The notes under the pieces are model-generated. The model was not told the DNA's origin. It searched no databases and saw only the letters and a program-made list of their open reading frames with translations. From positions 23,152 to 87,151 of the forward strand of contig NZ_AYZR01000007.1 of the NCBI RefSeq assembly GCF_001436555.1: a stretch of 64,000 bases of DNA. Reading direction: 5' to 3'. Of the stretch, positions 9,060 to 18,439 are shown in pieces. Positions within the stretch are counted from its first letter, which is position 1. The number at the start of each line of letters is the position of its first letter. Origin of the DNA: Lentilactobacillus senioris DSM 24302 = JCM 17472. Its GTDB lineage: Bacteria > Bacillota > Bacilli > Lactobacillales > Lactobacillaceae. The translations under genes were made by a program, and so were the position numbers.

Positions 9060-10484
9060 TTAAATGTGAGTTGGGAATCCTAGAGCAATATCAGCTGCTT
9101 CTTGAATTGGTTCACTTAATGTTGGATGTGGGTGAATGGTCAAAGCAATATCTTCAACATTCATGCGACCATTAACTGCTAAGCTAAGTTCAGCAATTAG
9201 GTCACTGGCACCTGGGCCAACAACTTCCCCACCAAGAATAGTTTTATCATCCTTGGTGTAAATTAAACGAACAAATCCTTCAGCTTCATCCAAAGAAACT
9301 GCTCGAGCATTTCCGGCAAATGGGAATTTAGCAGTAGCTACTTCTAGTCCCTGTTCCTTAGCTTGTGATTCTGTTAAACCAACAGAAGCTAATTCTGGAT
9401 CTGAGAAGCAAACTGCTGGAACCCCAATATAGTCATTAGCAGTCTTTTCGCCAGAAATAGCACCAGCGGCTACTTTACCTTGGAAGAACGCTTTATGAGC
9501 AAGAGCAGGACCAGAAGCGATATCACCAATTGCAAAGATATGTTCAGAAGCAGTCCGACCTTGTTCGTCAGTCTTAACTAACCCACGATCAGTTAATTCT
9601 ACTTTTGTATATTCTAAGCCTAAATCGTCAGTATTTGGCTTCCGACCAACAGTTACCATGCAGTAATCTGCTTTAACATTTTCTTCCTTACCATCAACTT
9701 CATAAGTAACGGTAACACTGTTAGCATCTTGTGATGAAGTTTTAGCTTTGGCAGAGGTAATTACAGTTACCCCTTTCTTCTTCAATTGTTTAAGAACAAC
9801 TGCAACCATATCCTTGTCGAATCCGGCTAGGATAGAATCTGTACCTTCAATAATAGTTACGTGAGAACCTAAGTTAGCATATGCTCCCGCTAATTCAGTC
9901 CCAATATAACCGCCACCGATAACAACAAATTCTTTTGGAATTTCAGGAAGATTTAACCCACCGGTTGAATCAACAACGCGGTCTTTAAAACTAAATCCAG
10001 GAATTTCAATTGGCCGTGAGCCGCTAGCTATGATTAGATTATCGAATTCGATAACTTGACCATTATTGGCGGTCATAAATTGTTGTGGTCCTGTAGGCAT
10101 AACTCGAAGTTGAGTATCACTATCTAAGACAGCTTCACCGTTAATGACTTCAACATTGTGCTTCTTGAGCAACATGTTGACACCATTAGTCATTCGGTCA
10201 ACAACTTTATGTTGCTTCCAATCTTGAGTTTTAGCAAAGTCAATAGTTGCAGGTTGAGTAGCAATACCCCAAGTAGAACCATCGTTGGCTTCTTGAAGAC
10301 GATGTCCAGCAGCAATTAAAGCTTTTGAAGGCACACAGCCAACATTCAAACATACGCCACCAACTGTATCTGACTTTTCAATAACCGTTACTTTTTGTCC
10401 CAGTTCTGAAGCTCTGATGGCAGCAACGTACCCACCAGGACCTGCTCCGATAATCACTGTTTCTTTTTTTTCAGCTTCAGCCAT
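9060..10484 (-). CDS. pdhD: Dihydrolipoyl dehydrogenase, E3 of pyruvate dehydrogenase
   Basis: FAD/NAD-dependent flavoenzyme that reoxidises the dihydrolipoamide of E2 and produces NADH. The 474 residues show the FAD-binding GAGPGG (13-18), the redox-active CLNVGC (Cys45 and Cys50), an NAD-binding GGGYIG segment and the C-terminal active-site HPHPTLSE (about 451-458). No lipoyl domain is fused to it. It is the last gene of pdhA-B-C-D, eight bases after pdhC, and is followed by a strong terminator. Confidence 0.96.
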   Translation of the reverse strand: MAEAEKKETVIIGAGPGGYVAAIRASELGQKVTVIEKSDTVGGVCLNVGCVPSKALIAAGHRLQEANDGSTWGIATQPATIDFAKTQDWKQHKVVDRMTNGVNMLLKKHNVEVINGEAVLDSDTQLRVMPTGPQQFMTANNGQVIEFDNLIIASGSRPIEIPGFSFKDRVVDSTGGLNLPEIPKEFVVIGGGYIGTELAGAYANLGSHVTIIEGTDSILAGFDKDMVAVVLKQLKKKGVTVITSAKAKTSSQDANSVTVTYEVDGKEENVKADYCMVTVGRKPNTDDLGLEYTKVELTDRGLVKTDEQGRTASEHIFAIGDIASGPALAHKAFFQGKVAAGAISGEKTANDYIGVPAVCFSDPELASVGLTESQAKEQGLEVATAKFPFAGNARAVSLDEAEGFVRLIYTKDDKTILGGEVVGPGASDLIAELSLAVNGRMNVEDIALTIHPHPTLSEPIQEAADIALGFPTHI

Positions 10485-10491
10485 TTGAAAA

Positions 10492-11793
10492 TCATCCTTC
10501 CATCATTAACATTTCTGGATCGTGAAGTAATTTGGTCATCAAGTTTAATGCACGTTGAGCCAAAGCTCCATCAATCAATCTGTGATCGTAACTAAGTGAT
10601 AACTTAAGCATGTTACCCACTTTAATTTCACCATCTTCATCAACAAACGGTTCTTTTGCAATCTTACCAACACCTAAAATAGCAACTTCAGGTTGGTTAA
10701 TAACTGGGGTAAACCAGCCACCACCAATTGAGCCAACATTACTGATAGTAATTGAACCACCGCTCATTTGAGCTGCGCTTAGCTTGTTATCGTATGCTGC
10801 TTGACTATTTTCAGTGATTTCTTTAGCAATTTCAAACATACCTTTAGAATCTGCATTCTTAATGTTTGGAACGTAAAGACCATGATCAGTATCAGTTGCA
10901 ATACCAATGTTGTAGTAGTGTTTGTAAACAATTTCTTGAGTACTATCATCAATAGAAGCATTGAATTCTGGGTACTTTTTAAGAACTGCTACTAAAGCCT
11001 TAACAACATATGGTAAGAAAGTAAGATGAATATCTTCTTCAGCAGCAACTGCTTTGTACTTCTTCCGGTTAGCCATTAATGCTGTAACTTCAACATCTTG
11101 GAATGAAGTAACGTGTGGAGAAACATCTTTAGATGTCCGCATTGCATTAGCAATAACTTTTCTAACTGGTGACATTGGTTCTCTAGTTTCCATGTCAGCT
11201 TGAGCAGATGTGTAAGGTTTAATTGCCTGTCCACTAGCTTTAGCAGCTGGAGTTGCAGCAGAAGCAGTTGCTGAATTAGCAGCTGGAGCTGGGGCTGCAG
11301 AACCATCAAAGTTATCAACATCGCTCTTAGTTACTTGACCATGATTACCAGTAGCTGGAACCACAGTGATATCAACACCTTTGTCACGAGCGTATTGGCG
11401 TACAGATGGCATTGCTAGAACTAATTTATTAGGATCTGAAGCAGCTGGAATAGCACTGCTAGTTGCTGGAGCAGCTGTTTCTTCTTTAGGAGCTTCTGCT
11501 GGTGCAGCAGCTTCTTTTGATTCTGCAGGGGCTGCATCTTCAGGATCATCAGCTGATCCGTCATCAATTACAACTAAAACGTCACCAATTTCAGCAGTTT
11601 CCCCTTCTTGTTTTCTAATTTCTTTAATTGTACCGTCAACTGGTGAAGGTAATTCAGAAACTGATTTATCGTTTTGAATTTCAACCAAGATGTCGTCTTC
11701 TTTAACAGCATCTCCTGGCTTTACTAGCCATGAAGCTACTTCACCTTCGGCCATTCCTTCCCCAAGTTCTGGGAGTTTAAAGTTAAAAGCCAT
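10492..11793 (-). CDS. pdhC: Dihydrolipoamide acetyltransferase, E2 of pyruvate dehydrogenase
   Basis: Core of the pyruvate dehydrogenase complex; transfers the acetyl group from lipoamide to CoA. The 433 residues comprise one lipoyl domain with the lipoylation lysine at 43 (DKSVSE), an Ala/Pro/Glu linker (about 85-125), a peripheral subunit-binding domain (about 127-165), a second Ala-rich linker and the acetyltransferase domain ending in DHRLIDG (His404, Asp408). Only one lipoyl domain is present. No lipoate ligase gene is in the window, so lipoylation must be encoded elsewhere. Confidence 0.96.
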   Translation of the reverse strand: MAFNFKLPELGEGMAEGEVASWLVKPGDAVKEDDILVEIQNDKSVSELPSPVDGTIKEIRKQEGETAEIGDVLVVIDDGSADDPEDAAPAESKEAAAPAEAPKEETAAPATSSAIPAASDPNKLVLAMPSVRQYARDKGVDITVVPATGNHGQVTKSDVDNFDGSAAPAPAANSATASAATPAAKASGQAIKPYTSAQADMETREPMSPVRKVIANAMRTSKDVSPHVTSFQDVEVTALMANRKKYKAVAAEEDIHLTFLPYVVKALVAVLKKYPEFNASIDDSTQEIVYKHYYNIGIATDTDHGLYVPNIKNADSKGMFEIAKEITENSQAAYDNKLSAAQMSGGSITISNVGSIGGGWFTPVINQPEVAILGVGKIAKEPFVDEDGEIKVGNMLKLSLSYDHRLIDGALAQRALNLMTKLLHDPEMLMMEG

Positions 11794-11831
11794 TACTTTT
11801 ACTTCCTTTCCAAAGTTACTATTTATTAAGC

Positions 11832-12809
11832 TTAATAATTTAAGATTTCACGTGCTTTTTCTTCGATATCGTTAGCATTTGGCAACCAGTCATTTTCAGC
11901 CATTGCAAATGGATAAACGCTATCTGGAGCAGCAACTCGACCAATTGGTGCATCTAATGACATAATCTTGTTTTCAGCAATTTCAGAAGCAACTACTGCA
12001 CCCACACCTGCCATCTTTTGAGCTTCTTGAACAACAACCACTTTGTGGGTCTTTTCAATAGAAGCAAAAATTGTGTCAGTATCAATTGGTGAAAGTGAAC
12101 GCAAATCAATAACTTCAGCAGAAATATTGTCTTCAGCAAGTTTTTCAGCGGCTTTTAATGATTCGTTAACTTCAGCACTGTAAGCAACAAGTGTAATATC
12201 TGAACCTTCGCGAACTACCTTAGCTTTATCAAGCGGAACAGTGTAATGACCTTCTGGAATTTCATCCTTCATTGAACGATATAATTTCAAGTTTTCCATG
12301 AACATAACCGGATCGTTATTTTCAACAGCAGAAATAATTAATCCTTTAGCATCATATGGATTACTTGGAGTAACTACACGTAAACCTGGAATATCAGTGA
12401 AGAAACTTTCCAAAGAGTCAGAATGCATTTCAGCAGTATGGGTACCACCACCAAATGGAGTCCGAATAGTAACAGGCATTGAAACAGTACCACCAAAGCG
12501 GAAACGGTTACGTGACATTTGTCCGGCAATTGAATCTACAGCTTCAAATGTGAATCCCATAAATTGAATTTCTGGAATTGGACGCCAACCGGTAAGAGCT
12601 AACCCAATTGACAAACCTAAAATACCAGATTCAGCTAAAGGAGTATCAAATACTCGGTCTTCACCATATTTATCTTGTAAGCCTTCGGTAGTTCGGAAAA
12701 CACCACCGTTTTTACCAACATCTTCACCAAAGATTAGTGTCTTAGGATCATCTTGTAATACTTGGTTCAATCCATCAGTAATTGCTTTAATATAAGTCAT
12801 CTTAGCCAT
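11832..12809 (-). CDS. pdhB: Pyruvate dehydrogenase E1 component, beta subunit
   Basis: Pairs with PdhA to form the thiamine-diphosphate-dependent E1 that decarboxylates pyruvate. The 325 residues match the family throughout, with [15 protein letters not shown] near residue 27, the PLAESGI segment and the C-terminal transketolase domain. The start follows the pdhA stop by two bases with a GGAG site inside pdhA, so translation is likely coupled. Confidence 0.96.
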   Translation of the reverse strand: MAKMTYIKAITDGLNQVLQDDPKTLIFGEDVGKNGGVFRTTEGLQDKYGEDRVFDTPLAESGILGLSIGLALTGWRPIPEIQFMGFTFEAVDSIAGQMSRNRFRFGGTVSMPVTIRTPFGGGTHTAEMHSDSLESFFTDIPGLRVVTPSNPYDAKGLIISAVENNDPVMFMENLKLYRSMKDEIPEGHYTVPLDKAKVVREGSDITLVAYSAEVNESLKAAEKLAEDNISAEVIDLRSLSPIDTDTIFASIEKTHKVVVVQEAQKMAGVGAVVASEIAENKIMSLDAPIGRVAAPDSVYPFAMAENDWLPNANDIEEKAREILNY

Positions 12810-12811
12810 GA

Positions 12812-13930
12812 TTACTTAGACTCCTTTGCTTCGAATTTTTTAATATCGCGAGCCACATTAGGGGTTGGTACTTCGAATGTGTCTTTCAAGAAATCAGAAA
12901 CTTTTTGCTTAGGTGCAGCTTCAGCTTTCTTCATAGCTTCCTTGAATTCACTCTTATATTGATCTACTAATTTATCTTCTTTTTCTTGTGACCAGAGACC
13001 CTTGTCACCTAAAACTTTTCTCATTCGAATTAATGGGTCACGATCGAACCAAGGTTTTTCTTCTTCTTTTGTCCGGTAACGACTAGGATCATCACCAGCT
13101 GAACTATGAGCACCGAACCGGTAAGTTAATGTTTCAATTAATGTTGGTCCGTTACCGTTAGCAGAATATTCGCGAGCTGTCTTAGCAACTAAGTAAGTAG
13201 CTAAAATATCCATACCGTCAACTTGAACGGATGGAACACCCATGGCCACAGCTTTTTGTGCCAAAGTTTCAGCAGCAGTTTGCTTATAACGAGGAACGGA
13301 AATGGCAAAACCATTGTTTTGAACAAAGAAGACAGCAGGTGCTTGGAATGCACTAGCAAAGTTAACACCTTCATAGAAGTCACCTTGTGAAGTACCACCA
13401 TCACCAGTGAATGAGTATGCTACAGCATCCTTTTCGCCATTCTTTTTAATACCCAAAGCAGCACCAGCGGCTTCTACGTATTGGGCACCAATAATGATTT
13501 GTGGGAACATTGCTCGAACGCCTTCAGCGTACATATTGCCGTTAACATGACCTTTTGACCATAAGAATCCTTGTTCTACAGTCATACCATGTTGGATAAG
13601 TTGAGGAAGATCACGATAAGCAGGGAAAATAAAGTCTTGCTTCTGCATTGCTGAAGCTATTCCCATTTCACTTGCTTCTTCACCAAAGGTAGGAGCATAA
13701 AATCCGAGACGTCCTTGACGAGAGAAACTCATTGTTTGTTCATGCAAGGTACGTTCCCAAACCATTTTTTCCATGAAATCAACTAATTGGTCATCGCTAA
13801 ATTGGTCAAACAATTCTTTGTTTACAATTTCGCCCTTTTCGTTAACGATTTGAACAGGTTTGTTATATGGATCGCTCATTGTTGATTTGATTTTGTCGAA
13901 ATCAACAATCTGCTTACTCTTTGCTGCCAT
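12812..13930 (-). CDS. pdhA: Pyruvate dehydrogenase E1 component, alpha subunit
   Basis: Thiamine-diphosphate-binding subunit of E1. The thiamine motif starts at GDG (176-178) and ends at NN (205-206), the normal spacing. I choose ATG 13930 (372 residues, AGGAAA site eight bases upstream) over a GTG nine bases earlier that lies too close to the site. It is the first gene of the operon. A sigma-A promoter with 17-bp spacing precedes it, and a cre-like site and an inverted repeat lie further upstream. A complete PDH complex would make acetyl-CoA plus NADH from pyruvate when an electron sink is available. Confidence 0.96.
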   Translation of the reverse strand: MAAKSKQIVDFDKIKSTMSDPYNKPVQIVNEKGEIVNKELFDQFSDDQLVDFMEKMVWERTLHEQTMSFSRQGRLGFYAPTFGEEASEMGIASAMQKQDFIFPAYRDLPQLIQHGMTVEQGFLWSKGHVNGNMYAEGVRAMFPQIIIGAQYVEAAGAALGIKKNGEKDAVAYSFTGDGGTSQGDFYEGVNFASAFQAPAVFFVQNNGFAISVPRYKQTAAETLAQKAVAMGVPSVQVDGMDILATYLVAKTAREYSANGNGPTLIETLTYRFGAHSSAGDDPSRYRTKEEEKPWFDRDPLIRMRKVLGDKGLWSQEKEDKLVDQYKSEFKEAMKKAEAAPKQKVSDFLKDTFEVPTPNVARDIKKFEAKESK

Positions 13931-13998
13931 AAAAAACACTTTCCTTTCCTTTAAGCAAATTTAAGTAATGCTTTGCATCACTTCTTAACCACAACATC

Positions 13999-14027
13999 AA
14001 TTTAGCATCTTTTCAGAGTGTTTGCAA
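13999..14027 (-). promoter_or_regulatory. Promoter of the pdhABCD operon
   Basis: On the minus strand TTGCAA (14022-14027) and TAAATT (13999-14004) are separated by exactly 17 bases. The transcript would have a leader of about 60 bases before pdhA. Confidence 0.6.
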
Positions 14028-14039
14028 GCCCTTTCATTA

Positions 14040-14062
14040 TTGTGAAATGAACAATTTCTCAA
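14040..14062. promoter_or_regulatory. Inverted repeat upstream of the pdhA promoter
   Basis: TTGTGAA and TTCTCAA are separated by nine bases, 13 bp upstream of the pdhA -35. The half-site resembles a Rex half-site (TTGTGAA), but the gap is far longer than the four bases of a Rex operator. The binding protein is unknown. Confidence 0.35.
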
Positions 14063-14090
14063 ATATTGACAAAACCCTTGCCGCTCTAAA

Positions 14091-14104
14091 TGTTTGCGCT
14101 TTCA
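14091..14104 (-). promoter_or_regulatory. cre-like site (CcpA) in the pdhA/def intergenic region
   Basis: The minus strand reads TGAAAGCGCAAACA, matching 13 of 14 positions of TGWAANCGNTNWCA. It lies about 64 bp upstream of the pdhA -35, a placement more typical of CcpA activation than repression. Confidence 0.45.
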
Positions 14105-14183
14105 TAAAATTATTTTTGTGAATTTATGAGCTTCACTTTTCATTGAAAATATTGCATGATTAGTCTTTTTTTTAAATATACGG

Positions 14184-14189
14184 TAGAAT
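14184..14189 (+). promoter_or_regulatory. -10 element of the def promoter
   Basis: TAGAAT lies 41 bases before the def start codon. No convincing -35 hexamer is present; the upstream sequence is a T-run. Confidence 0.4.
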
Positions 14190-14229
14190 AAAGGTAACTA
14201 TTTAACTTTACTAATGGAGGAACTTAATC

Positions 14230-14790
14230 TTGTTTTTAATGAAAGATATTGTCCGAGACGGCGATCCAGTGCTACGCCAACAGGCTCAAAATGTATCGTT
14301 TCCTCTCTCGGAAGAAGACAAACAATTAGCTGCTGACCTAATGGAATACTTAGAAGTTAGTCAAAACCCAGAACTATGCGAAAAGTACCAACTAAGAGCT
14401 GGAGTAGGATTAGCTGCTCCGCAAGTTGGAGTATCCAAAATGATGGCTTCAGTATTGGTCCCAGCAGAAGACGAAAATGAAAAGCCAATTTTCAAAGATG
14501 TAATCATTAATCCCGTAATCGTGTCTAATTCTGTTCAACGAGGAGCATTAACCGAAGGCGAAGGTTGTCTATCAGTTGATAAAGAAATCCCTGGATATGT
14601 TCCTCGTGCAGCTAGAATTACACTAAAGTACCAAGATGTTGATGGTGTTGAGCATAAGGTTCGACTTAAGAACTATCCTGCCATTGTTTGCCAACATGAA
14701 ATCGACCACTTGCACGGAACTCTATTTTATGATCATATAAACAAAGATGATCCATTTCATAGAGAAGATGACGAAGTTTTTATCTACTAA
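14230..14790 (+). CDS. def: Peptide deformylase
   Basis: Removes the formyl group from the N-terminal methionine of nascent proteins. All three metal-site motifs are present: GVGLAAPQ (58-65), EGCLSV (Cys113) and HEIDH (His156, His160). The 186-residue length fits the type of enzyme common in lactobacilli. Translation probably begins at the TTG at 14230, nine bases after GGAGG; the ATG at 14239 is too far from it. The gene is monocistronic and divergent from pdhA. Confidence 0.95.
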   Translation: MFLMKDIVRDGDPVLRQQAQNVSFPLSEEDKQLAADLMEYLEVSQNPELCEKYQLRAGVGLAAPQVGVSKMMASVLVPAEDENEKPIFKDVIINPVIVSNSVQRGALTEGEGCLSVDKEIPGYVPRAARITLKYQDVDGVEHKVRLKNYPAIVCQHEIDHLHGTLFYDHINKDDPFHREDDEVFIY

Positions 14791-14793
14791 AAT

Positions 14794-14826
14794 AAAAAGC
14801 ACCGGGCAAATAGCCCGGTGCTTTTT
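14794..14826. terminator. Bidirectional terminator between def and the convergent membrane-protein gene
   Basis: The hairpin AAAGCACCGGGC with its complement, a 5-base loop, and A/T runs on both sides serve both converging genes. It overlaps the stop codon of the minus-strand gene. Confidence 0.88.
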
Positions 14827-15295
14827 ATTCATCTAATCTTTTCAAATCTTCAACGTATTCTAAGGTTACCCGATTTCTTAAATAGGCAACGTCAAAATAT
14901 AATTGCGTTTCCATTAACCACATATCTGTAATGGCAAAATATTTGGAGGAATCAACGCTTTCTAAATCATTATCTATTCCGAATTGATTTAATGAACTTT
15001 CCAACTTTGATTTAACGATGGGCAAATCATTTTTTACTACGTTTACAGCATCCAAGTGATATTCAAAGGCCATTACTCCTCTTCCCCAAACACCAGCATT
15101 ATAACTAGATATAATTGTGGAATCGCTAGCAATCAACTTCTGCTGCTTAACAGCATAATTAGTAGCCGCGTCTACAATTGGTTGTGTCTTAAGACTTAAA
15201 CGTTTAGTCTGACGATTAACAACAAAATAATGAATTCCAAAATAAACTAACCCCGCTAAAATTAAACCAATGATCACTTCCGTAAATAGGTTCAT
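14825..15295 (-). CDS. Unknown membrane-anchored protein
   Basis: I do not recognise a named family. With ATG 15295 (a strong GGGGG site upstream) it has 156 residues: a single N-terminal membrane segment (about 6-26), a basic stretch (RQTKRLSLK), and a helical soluble part without cysteines or a catalytic signature. This looks like a type-II-anchored protein. An extended -10 (TGGTAGAAT) precedes it. It sits between def and rpoY and is transcribed alone. A longer frame starting at 15364 lacks a ribosome site. Confidence 0.65.
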   Translation of the reverse strand: MNLFTEVIIGLILAGLVYFGIHYFVVNRQTKRLSLKTQPIVDAATNYAVKQQKLIASDSTIISSYNAGVWGRGVMAFEYHLDAVNVVKNDLPIVKSKLESSLNQFGIDNDLESVDSSKYFAITDMWLMETQLYFDVAYLRNRVTLEYVEDLKRLDE

Positions 15296-15327
15296 CTTCT
15301 TGCCCCCTATTTCAATTATTATCAACC

Positions 15328-15333
15328 ATTCTA
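15328..15333 (-). promoter_or_regulatory. Extended -10 promoter of the membrane-protein gene
   Basis: The minus strand carries TGGTAGAAT about 33 bases before the start codon. No good -35 is seen. Confidence 0.45.
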
Positions 15334-15378
15334 CCATGTTATTTAGTAAAATAATTGCCAGCACGATTTCTATACTTA

Positions 15379-15407
15379 TTTACAACATTATGGTACAGTA
15401 TTACTAT
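15379..15407 (+). promoter_or_regulatory. Promoter of rpoY-rnjA
   Basis: TTTACA (15379-15384) and TACTAT (15402-15407) are separated by 17 bases, 64 bases before the rpoY start. Confidence 0.6.
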
Positions 15408-15470
15408 CAGTTGTGTTTTCACAACCACTCGAACGAACTGAAACTAATTAATTATTAAAGGAGCTACACC

Positions 15471-15686
15471 ATGATTTTCAAAGTATTATACCAAAAAGAC
15501 AAGATCGAAACTCCCCGTAGAGAAACTACCCTATCTTTATATTTAGAAGCCGAAACAGAAGTAGACGCTAGAAGCATCGTTCAAGAAAATACCGATTATA
15601 ACATCGAATACATTGAACCTCTTCAAGGCAAACATTTAGAATATGAACAACAATCACCTGATTTTAAATTAACGGAGTTTAACTAA
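15471..15686 (+). CDS. rpoY: RNA polymerase epsilon subunit RpoY
   Basis: Small auxiliary subunit of Firmicutes RNA polymerase (formerly DUF1447/YkzG). The 71 residues begin MIFKVLYQ and contain the conserved TLSLYLEAE and [12 protein letters not shown] segments. A strong AAAGGAG site precedes the ATG. It is followed two bases later by rnjA, the same arrangement as in Bacillus and Streptococcus. Confidence 0.92.
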   Translation: MIFKVLYQKDKIETPRRETTLSLYLEAETEVDARSIVQENTDYNIEYIEPLQGKHLEYEQQSPDFKLTEFN

Positions 15687-15688
15687 AC

Positions 15689-17380
15689 ATGAAAAAATTA
15701 AACGTCAAGAATAACGAAGCCGCAATTTACGGTGTCGGTGGCCTTGGCGAAATCGGAAAAAATACCTATGGGGTTCAATTTCAAGATGAAATTATCTTGA
15801 TTGATGCCGGAATTAAGTTTCCTGAAGATGACCTCTTAGGTGTTGATTACGTTATTCCAGATTATCAATACTTAGTTGATAATAAAGAAAAAATCAAAGC
15901 CTTAGTTATCACCCATGGTCATGAAGATCATATTGGGGGAGTTCCTTATTTACTAAAGACTTTAAACGTACCGATTTACGCCGGACCACTTGCGATGGCC
16001 TTAATCAAAAATAAATTAGAAGAACATGGTCTTTTAAATTCAGCCGAACTTCATGAAATTGGTGAAGATACGGTTCTTAAGTTCAGAAAGACCAAAGTCA
16101 CCTTCTTTAGAACTACCCACTCAATTCCAGATACCTTAGGAATTGCTGTTCATACGCCAGTTGGGGTGATTGTGGAAACTGGAGATTTTAAATTCGACTT
16201 AACCCCAGTAACCAATATGCCACCTAACCTTCAAGCAATGGCAAAGCTAGGTGAAGAAGGCGTTCTTTGTTTAATGTCTGATAGTACCAATGCTGAACGC
16301 CCTGTTTGGACTAAATCAGAAAAATGGGTAGCCAACTCTATTGAACGAATCTTTGATCAAATTGAAGATCGGATTATCTTTGCTACTTTTGCTTCTAATA
16401 TTTCTAGAATTAAAAGCGCTTGTGATAATGCCCTAGCTCATGGTAGAAAAATTGCGGTCTTTGGCCGAAGTATGGAAGCCGCCATTAATAACGGCTTAGA
16501 ATTAGGTTACCTAAGCATCCCGGCTGACGCTTTTGTAGATTCTTCTGATTTACAATCATTACCAGCCAACAAAACTATGATTTTATGTACTGGTTCTCAA
16601 GGTGAACCAATGGCTGCTTTATCTAGAATTGCTAACGGTACTCATCGCCAGATTACTATTCAACCTGGGGACACCGTTATTTTCTCAAGTAACCCAATCC
16701 CTGGAAACACTACCAGTGTTAACGCCGTTATCAATAAATTAGAAGAAGCCGGCGCTAACGTTATCCACGGTAAAGTAAATAACATTCATACTTCTGGTCA
16801 TGGTGGTCAAGAAGAACAAAAATTGATGTTGCGGTTGATGAAACCTAAGTTCTTCATGCCTATTCATGGTGAATACCGGATGCTTAAAATTCATACTGAA
16901 TTAGCTGAACAATGTGGAGTGCCTTTGGAAAACAGCTTCATCATGCAAAATGGTGATGTTCTTGCCCTTTCTAAAGACACCGCTCGAATTGCTGGTCATT
17001 TCCAGGCTGGCGATGTTTACATTGATGGTAACGGAATTGGTGATATTGGTAGTATTGTCCTTCATGATCGCCAATTGCTTTCTGAAGAAGGAATTGTCAT
17101 TGTAGTGGCAACTATTAATCTTGAAAATGAAGAAATTCAATCTGGACCTGATATTTTATCTCGCGGATTCGTTTATATGCGTGAATCTGGTGAATTATTA
17201 GATGAAGGTCGCCGACTTGTTTTCCGAACTATTCGTAAAGAAATGCATGCTAAAAAGCCTACTGAAGCATCTATTCGTAGCGCTATAATTGATGATTTAC
17301 AGGAATTTTTGTTTGACAAAACTGAGCGGCATCCGCTAATTTTACCAATGTTGATTATGAATAATCACGTTGCAAAATAG
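15689..17380 (+). CDS. rnjA: Ribonuclease J1
   Basis: Zn-dependent endo- and 5'-3' exoribonuclease central to mRNA decay and RNA processing in Firmicutes. The 563 residues contain a split metallo-beta-lactamase domain with HGHEDH (76-81), a beta-CASP insertion, the motif IHTSGHGGQEE in the RNase J core, and a C-terminal domain. RNase J1 is preferred to J2 because the active-site histidines are complete and rpoY precedes it. A strong terminator follows. Confidence 0.95.
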   Translation: MKKLNVKNNEAAIYGVGGLGEIGKNTYGVQFQDEIILIDAGIKFPEDDLLGVDYVIPDYQYLVDNKEKIKALVITHGHEDHIGGVPYLLKTLNVPIYAGPLAMALIKNKLEEHGLLNSAELHEIGEDTVLKFRKTKVTFFRTTHSIPDTLGIAVHTPVGVIVETGDFKFDLTPVTNMPPNLQAMAKLGEEGVLCLMSDSTNAERPVWTKSEKWVANSIERIFDQIEDRIIFATFASNISRIKSACDNALAHGRKIAVFGRSMEAAINNGLELGYLSIPADAFVDSSDLQSLPANKTMILCTGSQGEPMAALSRIANGTHRQITIQPGDTVIFSSNPIPGNTTSVNAVINKLEEAGANVIHGKVNNIHTSGHGGQEEQKLMLRLMKPKFFMPIHGEYRMLKIHTELAEQCGVPLENSFIMQNGDVLALSKDTARIAGHFQAGDVYIDGNGIGDIGSIVLHDRQLLSEEGIVIVVATINLENEEIQSGPDILSRGFVYMRESGELLDEGRRLVFRTIRKEMHAKKPTEASIRSAIIDDLQEFLFDKTERHPLILPMLIMNNHVAK

Positions 17381-17397
17381 TTATCATTTTAAGCTTT

Positions 17398-17440
17398 AAA
17401 AGCTGTTGAACATACTTTTGTTCTACAGCTTTTATTATTT
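17398..17440 (+). terminator. Terminator after rnjA
   Basis: A long hairpin (AAAAGCTGTTGAACA pairing with TGTTCTACAGCTTTT) with a 5-base loop and T-rich tail lies 18 bases after the stop codon. Confidence 0.85.
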
Positions 17441-17461
17441 TTATTAACGGAGGATGCGATA

Positions 17462-18415
17462 ATGCAAACTAAATTTTACATCATCGTAAATGAAGCTGCT
17501 GGTGGTGGTAAAGTCAAACAGGAATGGCCGCAAATTCAGTCCGAACTGAATTCTTTATCCGTAAACTACCAGTTTCAAAAAACTATCTATTCTGGTCATG
17601 CCATCAAACTAGCTCAAGAGTTATGTGCTGAATTAAAATCGGCTACCAATCAAGAAAATGTTATTCTAGCTGTTGGTGGTGACGGTACTCTCCATGAAAC
17701 TTTAACGGGAATGAAAAAATATTTTACAAATCACCCCGATGAAACTCCCATTCCGATTGCTTATCTGCCAATCGGCTCCGGCAATGATTTCGCCAGAGCG
17801 GCCGGCCTTTCTCTTAATTGGAAAACAGCCATTCAACAAATTCTAAGCTGTCATAGTGATAGACCCATTAGTATTGCTACTTTTGACAACCATCAAGACA
17901 AAGAATTAGGATATTTCGTCAATAACTTTGGGATTGGATTTGATGCAACCATTGTCTCTAAAGCCAATCACTCAAAAATTAAAAAACGACCATTTTTGGG
18001 ACAATTTAGTTATATTTTTGCAGTATTAGGAGTCTTGACATATTTTAAGGCTTTTCCTTTAAAATTGACTGTTGATGATAAGACTACTACCTATCAAAAA
18101 GCATTTTTAGTAACAACCTCTAATCACCCTTATTTTGGTGGTGGGGTTAAAATTTTGCCCCAAGCATCTATTTTTAATCAGCAGTTAGAGTTAATAATTG
18201 TTGAAAAACCATCGTTTCTTCAATTGATTTTATTTTTAATTATGTTACCTTTAAGAAAACACTTAAGTTTAAAGTATGTTCACCATTTAGTTAGTGATAA
18301 ATTTCGCTTAACTACCAGTAATCCTCAGTTTGGACAAATTGATGGTGAGGAAACCGGTGATCGGATTTTTGATATTTCTTTTGGAATTTCAACTTATCCT
18401 TTTTGGCTTAAATAA
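17462..18415 (+). CDS. Diacylglycerol/lipid kinase family protein (DagK catalytic domain)
   Basis: Soluble lipid kinase of the DgkB/YegS family, which phosphorylates diacylglycerol or a related lipid and recycles it during lipoteichoic acid synthesis. The 317 residues carry the ATP-binding GGDGT (72-76) followed by LPIGSGNDFARA, and the C-terminal GGGVKILPQASI segment. Substrate specificity cannot be read from sequence. The ATG has a GGAGG site. A downstream ADP-ribosylglycohydrolase 24 bases later is likely cotranscribed. Confidence 0.9.
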   Translation: MQTKFYIIVNEAAGGGKVKQEWPQIQSELNSLSVNYQFQKTIYSGHAIKLAQELCAELKSATNQENVILAVGGDGTLHETLTGMKKYFTNHPDETPIPIAYLPIGSGNDFARAAGLSLNWKTAIQQILSCHSDRPISIATFDNHQDKELGYFVNNFGIGFDATIVSKANHSKIKKRPFLGQFSYIFAVLGVLTYFKAFPLKLTVDDKTTTYQKAFLVTTSNHPYFGGGVKILPQASIFNQQLELIIVEKPSFLQLILFLIMLPLRKHLSLKYVHHLVSDKFRLTTSNPQFGQIDGEETGDRIFDISFGISTYPFWLK

Positions 18416-18439
18416 TCTGTAAACGAGGTATTTAGTATT

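Noticed and set aside
11366-11677. 103-codon frame antisense to pdhC
   Set aside because: Complement of the Ala/Pro linker region of E2, whose repetitive codons suppress stops on the other strand; no ribosome site.
14040-14062. Rex (NADH-sensing) operator before pdhA
   Set aside because: Half-sites look right, but the nine-base gap instead of four and the mismatch in TTCTCAA do not fit Rex; kept only as an unassigned inverted repeat.
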